From: an uncultured Corynebacterium sp.
GTDB taxonomy: Bacteria > Actinomycetota > Actinomycetes > Mycobacteriales > Mycobacteriaceae
Assembly (NCBI GenBank): GCA_945631445.1
Contig: CALZCR010000133.1
Location: forward strand, 1 to 5,572
Direction: 5' to 3'
DNA: 5,572 nt
Shown here in pieces: positions 1-5,023 of the stretch. A program made the position numbers and the translations under genes. Under the pieces are notes generated by a model. It did no database searches, was not told the DNA's origin, and saw only the letters and a list, made by a program, of their open reading frames with translations. Numbering within the stretch: the stretch's first letter is position 1; the number at the start of each line of letters is the position of its first letter.

Positions 1-377
1 CCGTCGAGAAGCTGCAGCGGGACGGCAAGCGTGTGGCTATGGTCGGCGACGGCGTCAACGACGCCGCCGCCCTGGCCCAGGCGGACCTGGGGTTGGCCAT
101 GGGCGCCGGCACCGACGTCGCCATCGAGGCCTCCGACATCACCCTGATGAACAACGACCTGCGCTCCACCGGCGACGCCATCCGCCTGTCGCGCCGCACG
201 TTGACCACCATCCGGGGCAACCTGTTCTGGGCCTTCGCCTACAACGTGGTGCTCATCCCGGTCGCGGCCCTGGGATTCCTCAACCCCGGCCTGGCGGGCA
301 TGGCGATGGCCTTCTCTTCGGTGTTCGTGGTGCTCAACTCACTGACACTGCGCGGATTTAAATCCAGCCACCAGTAG
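1..377 (+). CDS. copA: Copper-translocating P1B-type ATPase, C-terminal part (5' end outside window)
   Basis: This is the last 124 codons of a heavy-metal P-type ATPase, read in frame from base 3 to the TAG at 375-377. Such pumps couple ATP hydrolysis to export of a soft metal across the cytoplasmic membrane. The hinge motif MVGDGVND is at visible residues 13-20, followed by the usual [20 protein letters not shown] segment of the P domain. Two final membrane helices follow. The first carries the Tyr-Asn pair (visible residues 80-81) and the second carries MAFSS (102-106). In the family, YN in TM7 and MxxSS in TM8 are the signature of Cu(+) pumps (P1B-1), which supports copper rather than zinc or cadmium. 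The protein ends soon after TM8, as expected. The N-terminal metal-binding domain, CPC motif and DKTGT motif lie outside the window, so the exact paralogue (CopA or CtpA/CtpV-like) cannot be decided. Confidence 0.93.
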   Translation, partial: VEKLQRDGKRVAMVGDGVNDAAALAQADLGLAMGAGTDVAIEASDITLMNNDLRSTGDAIRLSRRTLTTIRGNLFWAFAYNVVLIPVAALGFLNPGLAGMAMAFSSVFVVLNSLTLRGFKSSHQ

Positions 378-399
378 CCGCGAAGCAGCGCGCGGGGGT

Positions 400-405
400 T
401 ATTCT
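400..405 (+). promoter_or_regulatory. Possible -10 element upstream of the MFS gene
   Basis: TATTCT lies 41 bp before the start codon of the transporter gene, in a short AT-rich patch of the 69 bp gap after the copper ATPase. No convincing -35 hexamer is visible, which is common in corynebacteria. The transporter could instead be read through from the ATPase gene. Weak evidence. Confidence 0.25.
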
Positions 406-446
406 TTAGCCGTCACAGTCGTCGGCCCTAAAAGGACGTCCCCGCC

Positions 447-1796
447 ATGAGCTCCCCCGCCCCTCGACTCACCCGGAACCAGCGGCTCGACCGCCTCCCG
501 GTCACCGGCAAGCACCGGCGTCTGCTCCTGGGCTCCGGCGTCGGGTGGGCGCTCGATGCCATGGACGTCGGGCTGATCTCCTTCATCATGGCCGCGCTGG
601 CCGTGCACTGGAACCTCACCTCCACGGAAACCTCCTGGATCGCCTCCGTCGGCTTTCTGGGGATGGCGCTGGGCGCCACCTTCGGCGGACTGTTGGCCGA
701 CAAGTTCGGGCGTCGGCAGGTCTTCGCCGTCACGTTGTTGGTCTACGGCGTGGCAACGGGCGCCTCCGCGTTATCCACCGGCCTGGCCATGCTCATCGCC
801 CTGCGTTTTGTGGTGGGGCTGGGCCTCGGCGCGGAGCTGCCGGTCGCGTCCACCCTCGTCAGCGAGTTCTCGCCACGCAAGATCCGCGGGCGCATGGTCG
901 TGCTGCTGGAGGCGTGGTGGGCCGTCGGCTGGATCGCCGCGGCCGTGATCGGCACCTTCGTGGTCGCCGGCTCCGACAACGGCTGGCGGTGGGCGCTGCT
1001 GATCGGCATGGTCCCGGCCGCCTACGCGCTGTACGTGCGGTGGGGCATGCCGGAGTCGGTGCGCTTCCTGGAGCGGAAGGGACGCCACGAAGAAGCCGAG
1101 GACGTGGTGCGCAGCTTCGAGGCCGAGGTCCCGGCCGAGGAGCTGGCCCGCATCGACGCGGAGGAGGCGGCGTCCCCGGGCGTCGTCACGGACACTGCTG
1201 CCGCGCAGGAGACGTCGATCTGGTCCCCCGTCCTGCGGGGACGCACGATCGCGTTCTGGATCGTGTGGTTCTGCGTCTCGCTGTCCTATTACGGGGCGTT
1301 CACGTGGATTCCGTCGTTGCTCGTGGCCGACGGGTTCACCATGGTGCGTTCCTTCAGCTTCACGCTGATCATCACCCTGGCGCAGCTGCCGGGCTACGCA
1401 GTGGCCGCCTGGCTCATCGAGCGCTGGGGGCGGCGCCTGACCCTGGCGGTGTTCCTGATCGGCTCCGCCGTCTCAGCGGGGCTCTTCGGCTTCGCCAGCG
1501 AAGAATGGATGATTCTCGCGGCGGGTTGCCTGCTGTCGTTTTTCAACCTGGGCGCCTGGGGCGCGCTGTATGCGATCGGCCCGGAGCTGTACCCCACGAA
1601 CATCCGTGCCACCGGCACGGGCGCGGCGGCGGGGTTCGGCCGCATCGCGTCGATCGTCGCCCCGTTGATCGTGCCGCCGATCATGGCATTCGGCGGGGCG
1701 GTGTGGTTGTTCGGGTTGTTCGCGCTGTCTTTCGCGATCGCCGCAGTAGCGGCCTTCACCCTGCCCGAACAGCGGGGGAAGGTGTTGGACGCTTAG
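447..1796 (+). CDS. niaP: MFS transporter, NiaP-like (probable niacin/nicotinate uptake)
   Basis: A 449-residue cytoplasmic-membrane transporter of the major facilitator superfamily, full length for the family. ATG 447 is preceded by AAAGGA at 431-436, a usable ribosome binding site about 10 nt upstream. Visible landmarks are DAMD in TM1 (residues 37-40), motif A GLLADKFGRR (81-90), the TM4 region with R120 and GAELPV (128-133), PESVRFLE ending the first half (202-209), a charged central loop (about 207-258), a second motif-A copy ending ERWGRR (325-330), and PELYPTNIRATGTG (379-392). The segments around DAMD, VVLLEAWWAVGW, TLAQLPGYAVAAWLIE and LLSFFNLGAWGALYA match what I recall of the NiaP/YceI niacin transporter. 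That makes nicotinate/nicotinamide uptake the best guess, but an aromatic-acid or other metabolite:H+ symporter remains possible. No NAD-synthesis gene is nearby to support the substrate. Its stop codon overlaps that of the convergent small gene. Confidence 0.88.
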   Translation: MSSPAPRLTRNQRLDRLPVTGKHRRLLLGSGVGWALDAMDVGLISFIMAALAVHWNLTSTETSWIASVGFLGMALGATFGGLLADKFGRRQVFAVTLLVYGVATGASALSTGLAMLIALRFVVGLGLGAELPVASTLVSEFSPRKIRGRMVVLLEAWWAVGWIAAAVIGTFVVAGSDNGWRWALLIGMVPAAYALYVRWGMPESVRFLERKGRHEEAEDVVRSFEAEVPAEELARIDAEEAASPGVVTDTAAAQETSIWSPVLRGRTIAFWIVWFCVSLSYYGAFTWIPSLLVADGFTMVRSFSFTLIITLAQLPGYAVAAWLIERWGRRLTLAVFLIGSAVSAGLFGFASEEWMILAAGCLLSFFNLGAWGALYAIGPELYPTNIRATGTGAAAGFGRIASIVAPLIVPPIMAFGGAVWLFGLFALSFAIAAVAAFTLPEQRGKVLDA

Positions 1797-1984
1797 CGTC
1801 CGAACAGGCGGGAAAAGAAGCCCTTCTTGCGGGGGCCGGTGACCTCTGCGAGATCGTCGATGCTCCGGGGCAGGTTCAGCAGGAGGGTGTTGTCCTCCGT
1901 GCGAGCCACCATCGGGGTGTCGTCGAGCCGCGCGAAGGTCGTTGCACAGGCCGCGTCGGCGTTGTTGATGGTCTTGATGCTCAT
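1793..1984 (-). CDS. Small hypothetical protein (63 aa) with basic, aromatic C-terminal helix
   Basis: I do not recognise this family. The ATG (complement of 1982-1984) is preceded by a perfect AAGGAG at 1996-1991 with 6 nt spacing, the best ribosome binding site in the window and the main reason for calling the gene real. The protein is soluble-looking, with a polar N-terminal half (MSIKTINNADAACATTFARL), a short hydrophobic stretch NTLLLNLP, an acidic segment SIDDLAEV, and a basic aromatic tail RKKGFFSRLFGR. That tail could form an amphipathic, membrane- or nucleic-acid-touching helix (inference). There is no signal peptide, no CxxC and no transmembrane helix. It converges on the MFS gene and the two stops share bases 1793-1796, so there is no room for a terminator between them. 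Its upstream region holds two iron-box-like sequences, so iron-dependent expression is a possibility. Confidence 0.7.
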   Translation of the reverse strand: MSIKTINNADAACATTFARLDDTPMVARTEDNTLLLNLPRSIDDLAEVTGPRKKGFFSRLFGR

Positions 1985-2056
1985 CGCGCTCTCCTTAAAA
2001 CTTGTCGTTGTTTGGCGATGACACCGATCGTAGCGGAGTTTGCACTGGTCAAAGCG

Positions 2057-2075
2057 ATTGGTAAGGCAATCCTAA
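2057..2075. promoter_or_regulatory. DtxR/IdeR-like iron box 1
   Basis: ATTGGTAAGGCAATCCTAA matches 14 of 19 positions of the DtxR consensus TWAGGTTAGSCTAACCTWA, with the right half the better conserved (ATCCTAA). It lies 72 bp upstream of the ATG of the 63-codon gene, in a plausible promoter region. DtxR with Fe(II) normally represses iron-uptake genes in Corynebacterium. The match is found by eye and has no experimental support. Confidence 0.35.
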
Positions 2076-2086
2076 AAGGACGGATT

Positions 2087-2105
2087 TTTAGATAGGCTGC
2101 CCTAA
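2087..2105. promoter_or_regulatory. DtxR/IdeR-like iron box 2
   Basis: TTTAGATAGGCTGCCCTAA matches 14 of 19 positions of the DtxR consensus, including the central AGGCT and the right-hand CCTAA. Its centre is 30 bp from that of box 1, about three helical turns, so two repressor dimers could sit on the same face of the DNA. The only nearby gene reading away from it is the 63-codon minus-strand gene. Confidence 0.35.
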
Positions 2106-2160
2106 AACGGCCCAAAAACAGGCCGAAAACGCGCATTCTGGATCGCTTATAACCGATGGG

Positions 2161-2176
2161 TGCGACCTAGCCCACA
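2161..2176. promoter_or_regulatory. Possible GlxR (CRP-type) binding site
   Basis: TGCGACCTAGCCCACA matches 10 of the 12 fixed positions of the corynebacterial GlxR consensus TGTGANNTANNTCACA, including the central TA. It is 177 bp upstream of the small gene, far for direct control. A match of this quality could arise by chance in a window of this size. Confidence 0.2.
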
Positions 2177-2253
2177 AAAATGACCAATGGCCTAGATCAC
2201 ATAGATCGATCAGTAGTGATACAAAAGAATGACGTTTCCTGAATATAAATCGA

Positions 2254-2314
2254 CCGGGGTTGCCCGGCCCGGGCGATTTCACCCCTCGCCCGGGGCGCGC
2301 CGCCCTCCCGGCGG
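2254..2314 (-). terminator. GC-rich hairpin cluster downstream of dnaB
   Basis: Three inverted repeats lie within 64 bp after the dnaB stop, given here in + coordinates. They are CCGCC/GGCGG (2300-2304 with 2310-2314), an 8-bp perfect stem CCCGGGCG/CGCCCGGG (2268-2275 with 2287-2294, 11-nt loop), and CCGGG/CCCGG (2254-2258 with 2263-2267, 4-nt loop). Read on the minus strand, the last is followed by an AT-rich stretch (TCGATTTATATT), not a true U-run. This is a likely termination zone of the actinobacterial type with strong stems and poor U-tracts. Confidence 0.5.
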
Positions 2315-2317
2315 GCT

Positions 2318-3829
2318 TTAACCGTGCGCCATGTTCACGAAACGCGAGTAATGCAACTGGTGCGCGACCGGGACGGTGTCGATCGGCCCGCCACGGTGCT
2401 TGGCGACGATGATGTCCGCCTCGCCGGCACGCTCACTGTCGCGCTCCTGCGAATCCGGGCGGTTGAGCAACATGACGATGTCCGCGTCCTGCTCCAGGGA
2501 ACCTGACTCACGCAGATCCGCCAGCTGCGGCTTCTTGTCCGGCCGGTTCTCCGGACCACGGTTCAGCTGCGAAATGGCGATCACGGGCACGTCCAGCTCC
2601 TTGGCCAGCAGCTTCAGCTGGCGAGAGAACTCCGAGACCTCCTGCTGACGCGACTCCACCTGCTTGCCCGAGCTCATCAGCTGGAGATAGTCCAACACCA
2701 CCAGGTCCAGCCCGTGCGACTGCTTCAGGCGGCGGGCCTTCGAACGGATCTCCATCATCGTCAGGCTCGGCGAGTCGTCGATGAACAACGGGGCGTCCTG
2801 GATCTCGTTGAGCCGGTCCGTCAGCTTGTCCCACTGCGAGGCCTCCATCTTGCCGGCGCGCATGTCCGTCAGCTTGATGGCCGTCTCCGCGCTCAACAGG
2901 CGCATGACGATCTCCGAGGCGCTCATCTCCAGGGAGAAGATCACCGAAGACTTGTTGTGCCCCAACGACGCCGAACGCATGAAGTCGAGGGCCAACGTCG
3001 ACTTGCCCACGCCCGGACGCGCCGCGATGATGATCATCTGGCCGCCGTGCAGGCCGTTGGTCAGGTTGTCCAGGTCAGTGAAGCCAGTGGGCACGCCGAT
3101 GGCGGTGCCCTGGTCGCGCTGAAAAGCGGCGAGCTCGTCCAGCGTCGGGGTCAGCAGGTCCCCCAACACCTGATAGTCCTCCACCGACTTGTTCTGCGCG
3201 ACCGCGAACACCTCCTGCTGGGCCCGGTCGACGACGACCTCGACCTCGGCGCCCTCCGCGCCCTCGTAACCCAGCTGGACCACGCGGGTGCCCGCCTCCA
3301 CGAGCCGGCGCAGGATCGCCTTCTCCGAGACGATCTCCGCGTAATAGCGCGCGTTGGCCGCCGTAGGCACCGAAGAGATCAAGGTGTGCAGATAAGGCGC
3401 CCCACCGATGCGCTCCAGCTCGTTGAGCCGGTCGAGCCGACCGGACACGATCACCGGGTCGATGTCCGTGCCGGAAGAGTACAAATCCAGCATCGCCTGG
3501 TAGATCAGCTGATGCGCCGGGTAGTAGAAGTCTTCCGGCGCCAGCTCTTCGACCACTTCGGTGACCGTGTTCGGGCTGAGCAGCATCGCGCCGAGCACGC
3601 CCTGTTCCGCCTCCCGATCGTGCGGGGGTTGCCGAAAATCGCCGTAACGCTGCGGTTTGTCCTCGCCCCGGTTTCGAAAACGTCGCTTCCCGTCGAAGCG
3701 CCCGTCACCGCCGCGGTTCCCGGACCAGGAGCCTTGGCCGGGATCCTCCGGCTCCGGCGGCGGCACGAAGTCGTCGTCGAAGCTGTCAAAGTCGCCGGTG
3801 TTCTCACCGGCTCCGCTACTGGTGGTCAT
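2318..3829 (-). CDS. dnaB: Replicative DNA helicase DnaB, intein-free
   Basis: The hexameric 5'-3' helicase that drives the replication fork, 503 residues from the chosen ATG (complement of 3827-3829). This start gives MTTSSGAGEN and has GAAAGG just upstream. A longer frame begins with TTG at 3904, almost on the predicted transcription start, and its extra 25 residues look non-coding. Residues 1-65 are a low-complexity, acidic then Arg/Gly-rich tail (RRFRNRGEDKPQRYGDFR). The N-terminal primase-interacting domain runs from about 66 to 165, followed by the linker. The RecA-type motor has Walker A ARPGVGKST (270-278), the catalytic glutamate E301 in SLEMS, Walker B VVLDYLQLM (377-385), DLRESGSLEQDAD (438-450) and the arginine-finger segment KHRGGP (477-482). 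All catalytic segments are uninterrupted, whereas mycobacterial DnaB proteins often carry inteins at these sites. It lies downstream of rplI on the same strand but is separated by 678 bp, so it is probably transcribed on its own. Confidence 0.97.
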   Translation of the reverse strand: MTTSSGAGENTGDFDSFDDDFVPPPEPEDPGQGSWSGNRGGDGRFDGKRRFRNRGEDKPQRYGDFRQPPHDREAEQGVLGAMLLSPNTVTEVVEELAPEDFYYPAHQLIYQAMLDLYSSGTDIDPVIVSGRLDRLNELERIGGAPYLHTLISSVPTAANARYYAEIVSEKAILRRLVEAGTRVVQLGYEGAEGAEVEVVVDRAQQEVFAVAQNKSVEDYQVLGDLLTPTLDELAAFQRDQGTAIGVPTGFTDLDNLTNGLHGGQMIIIAARPGVGKSTLALDFMRSASLGHNKSSVIFSLEMSASEIVMRLLSAETAIKLTDMRAGKMEASQWDKLTDRLNEIQDAPLFIDDSPSLTMMEIRSKARRLKQSHGLDLVVLDYLQLMSSGKQVESRQQEVSEFSRQLKLLAKELDVPVIAISQLNRGPENRPDKKPQLADLRESGSLEQDADIVMLLNRPDSQERDSERAGEADIIVAKHRGGPIDTVPVAHQLHYSRFVNMAHG

Positions 3830-3912
3830 GGTGCCTTTCCGCTGAGCTGCTCTTCCTCTCCCGAGGGATGCGGGGCCGTGCGGGCACCGGGGCGGGGAGG
3901 TCAATGGATCTG

Positions 3913-3941
3913 AGTGTAAAGGGTTTTTCGGCCGACGTGAA
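3913..3941 (-). promoter_or_regulatory. Putative dnaB promoter
   Basis: Read on the minus strand, TTCACG (3941-3936) and TACACT (3918-3913) are separated by 17 bp and each matches 4 of 6 positions of the sigma-A hexamers. Transcription would start near 3906 and leave a leader of about 77 nt before the ATG at 3829. This also argues against the TTG at 3904 as the dnaB start. Predicted by eye only. Confidence 0.4.
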
Positions 3942-4082
3942 AGACGCCGGACGGCGGCTGGGAAGGGCGCTGATCGGCGAGGGCCGTGGTGTTTCTCCGC
4001 ACCTCAGGCGACCCGATTTCGCACGGAAGCTGGTCGCGTCTTCCCCCGCACTCTCCCCACGTGTGGACGTCCCCGACCCCAG

Positions 4083-4105
4083 TTATCCACAGCGCCTGTG
4101 GATAA
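4083..4105. promoter_or_regulatory. Inverted pair of perfect DnaA boxes
   Basis: TTATCCACA (4083-4091) and its reverse complement TGTGGATAA (4097-4105) are both exact matches to the consensus DnaA box. Together they form a 10-bp perfect inverted repeat, TTATCCACAG/CTGTGGATAA, around a 3-nt spacer. This is the member of the cluster nearest dnaB, 254 bp upstream of its start codon. Two DnaA protomers could bind in opposite orientation here. Confidence 0.8.
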
Positions 4106-4150
4106 CCCGGATTGACAGTGCGTAAACGGCGTGTCGCGACTTGTCGGCCC

Positions 4151-4170
4151 TGTGGATTCTTTGGGGATAA
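4151..4170 (-). promoter_or_regulatory. Two degenerate DnaA boxes
   Basis: TGTGGATTC (4151-4159, 7 of 9) and TGGGGATAA (4162-4170, 8 of 9) lie in the same orientation, 11 bp apart. Alone they would not be convincing, but they sit between perfect boxes. They may be lower-affinity sites used only when DnaA-ATP accumulates. Confidence 0.5.
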
Positions 4171-4226
4171 CTGCGGGCACAGCCGCCCTCCTCGGGAGAA
4201 TGCGCAGGTAGCGGGCGTAAACTCCT

Positions 4227-4256
4227 TGTGGATAAATTATTGTTTTTCGTGGATAA
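4227..4256 (-). promoter_or_regulatory. Perfect and near-perfect DnaA boxes flanking an AT-rich tract
   Basis: TGTGGATAA (4227-4235, exact) and CGTGGATAA (4248-4256, 8 of 9) have the same orientation and are spaced 21 bp apart, two helical turns. Between them lies ATTATTGTTTTT, the most AT-rich stretch in the gap. The layout resembles a small DNA-unwinding element bounded by DnaA boxes, though nothing shows that it melts. Confidence 0.7.
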
Positions 4257-4340
4257 CTTCCTGACCAGCCTGTTTGGCAGGGTTATTTTTCTCGCGTCCC
4301 CAATGAATACACACGTTACGGAAGATGAATTTGAGATGAA

Positions 4341-4359
4341 TTATCCACAGCCATCCACA
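4341..4359 (+). promoter_or_regulatory. Tandem DnaA boxes phased by one helical turn
   Basis: TTATCCACA (4341-4349, exact) is followed directly by CCATCCACA (4351-4359, 7 of 9). The core ATCCACAG repeats at exactly 10 bp, so two DnaA molecules would lie on the same face of the helix. This is the end of the cluster nearest rplI. Confidence 0.7.
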
Positions 4360-4420
4360 GGGTGGGAAAGGCGTCCACGAAGCGGGGTTTGCGGGGAGAA
4401 AACCGCACCGAAAATGCGAA

Positions 4421-4445
4421 TGCCCCCGCACCGCGTGCGAGGGCA
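4421..4445 (-). terminator. Intrinsic-type terminator of the ssb-rplI operon
   Basis: Arms 4421-4431 and 4435-4445 pair at 10 of 11 positions (one C/A mismatch on the + strand) around the triloop CGC. The hairpin starts 62 nt past the rplI stop. On the minus strand it is followed by TTCGCATTTT, a modest U-rich tail. It separates rplI transcription from the DnaA-box region and dnaB. Two smaller stems, GGCTC/GAGCC (4465-4480) and TTACC/GGTAA (4486-4498), lie between it and the stop codon. Confidence 0.65.
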
Positions 4446-4507
4446 TAAGCATGCTGTTGTCATGGGCTCGTATGTGAGCCGTCGATTACCGGTGGTAACT
4501 GTGTGAG

Positions 4508-4960
4508 TTACTGGGCAACGACCGAAAAGTTCACCTTGCCGGAAACCTCAGGGTGCAGCTTCACTACAACCTGGTAGTTACCGGTCTTCTTGACCAGGCC
4601 CTTGGGAAGCTCAATGTTGCGCTTGTCCAGGACCGGTCCGCCTGCCTTCTTGACGGCGTCAGCGAGGTCGCCCGCCTTGACGGAGCCGAAGAGCTTGCCG
4701 TTGGCCGAGGTTTTCACCGGCACGGTCACGTCGGTCAGGCCGTCGAGCTGCTCGCGCACCTCATGGGCGTGGTCGAGATCGCGGATCTCGCGGGCAGCCT
4801 GTGCACGCTTGATCTCCTCGATCTCCTTTTCTGCGCCACGGGTGGCCGGGATAGCCAGGCCCCGCGGAAGCAGGTAGTTGCGTCCGTAGCCGTTCTTGAC
4901 CTCGACGATGTCGCCGGGAGCGCCAAGTTTGTCAACGGCAGCGGTGAGGATCAGTTTCAT
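4508..4960 (-). CDS. rplI: 50S ribosomal protein L9
   Basis: A 150-residue L9, the normal length, which binds 23S rRNA at the base of the L1 stalk region with its N-domain. The start [34 protein letters not shown] carries the family signature ([21 protein letters not shown], residues 16-36). A long charged helix (about 41-74) joins the N- and C-domains, and the C-domain spans about 75-150, with KLFGSV around 89-94. The ATG (complement of 4958-4960) is preceded by GAAAGGCAGGGG. It is 63 bp downstream of ssb on the same strand and presumably in the same rpsF-ssb-rplI operon. A hairpin about 60 nt past its stop probably ends the transcript. No irregularities were seen. Confidence 0.97.
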   Translation of the reverse strand: MKLILTAAVDKLGAPGDIVEVKNGYGRNYLLPRGLAIPATRGAEKEIEEIKRAQAAREIRDLDHAHEVREQLDGLTDVTVPVKTSANGKLFGSVKAGDLADAVKKAGGPVLDKRNIELPKGLVKKTGNYQVVVKLHPEVSGKVNFSVVAQ

Positions 4961-5023
4961 GACCCCTGCCTTTCGTTGGTTAAAAAGGGTGGTGGTTCGA
5001 TGTGTGAAGCGACGAACTCGTCA

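Larger units (their letters stand above)
1985..2317. other. Intergenic region between the small gene and the 3' end of dnaB
   Basis: This 333 bp stretch is noticeably more AT-rich than its surroundings up to about 2250, then turns very GC-rich. I see no gene with a ribosome binding site and coding signature. A 64-codon open frame on the minus strand (2088-2282) lacks both. The contents are a Shine-Dalgarno sequence for the small gene, a possible TTGACC -35 element (2052-2047, minus strand), two DtxR-like boxes, a GlxR-like site and hairpins following dnaB. It probably serves as the upstream control region of the 63-codon gene and the termination zone of dnaB. Confidence 0.6.
3830..4507. other. 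Long dnaB-rplI intergenic region with DnaA box cluster
   Basis: This 678 bp gap inside an otherwise tight replication/ribosome gene block has no convincing gene. The open frames at 3868-4125 and 4228-4506 (plus strand) and 4237-4452 (minus strand) have no ribosome binding site or recognisable product, and DnaA boxes run through them. From right to left along the minus strand it contains small hairpins and an intrinsic-type terminator after rplI, eight DnaA-box-like 9-mers (4083-4359), an AT-rich tract around 4232-4250, a putative dnaB promoter, and the dnaB leader. Base composition falls towards AT between about 4225 and 4350. Confidence 0.8.

Noticed and set aside
378..396. CCGCG/CGCGG repeat after the copper ATPase as a terminator
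   Set aside because: Short stem with an 8-nt loop and no U-tract. It is not separable from ordinary GC-rich sequence.
771..779. TTATCCACC, an 8 of 9 DnaA box inside the MFS gene
   Set aside because: Isolated, within coding sequence, and fully explained by the codons. One such match is expected by chance.
1815..1828. AAGAAG/CTTCTT repeat after the MFS stop as a terminator
   Set aside because: It lies within the codons for KKGFF of the convergent small gene, and the loop is too tight for a strong hairpin.
545..2095. 516-codon plus-strand open frame
   Set aside because: It overlaps the whole MFS gene in another frame and is Arg/Gly/His-rich, typical of a shadow frame in high-GC DNA.
2088..2282. 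64-codon minus-strand open frame between dnaB and the small gene
   Set aside because: It has no ribosome binding site, no high-GC third-position pattern and no recognisable motif. It also spans dnaB hairpins and iron-box-like sites.
3830..3904. Upstream TTG start adding 25 residues to DnaB
   Set aside because: The extra residues are unlike the family, the TTG lies almost at the predicted transcription start, and ATG 3829 has a nearby GAAAGG.
2714..3913. 399-codon plus-strand open frame opposite dnaB
   Set aside because: It is antisense to the well-conserved DnaB, has Arg/His/Leu-rich shadow composition and no recognisable domain.
3868..4125. 85-codon plus-strand open frame upstream of dnaB
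   Set aside because: No good ribosome binding site. Its 3' end is made of DnaA boxes and it overlaps the predicted dnaB promoter.
4228..4506. 92-codon plus-strand open frame in the dnaB-rplI gap
   Set aside because: It starts inside a DnaA box, covers the rplI terminator and has no family resemblance.
4995..5017. GTTCG/CGAAC inverted repeat between ssb and rplI
   Set aside because: A five-base stem with a 13-nt loop is too weak to call an attenuator or processing site.
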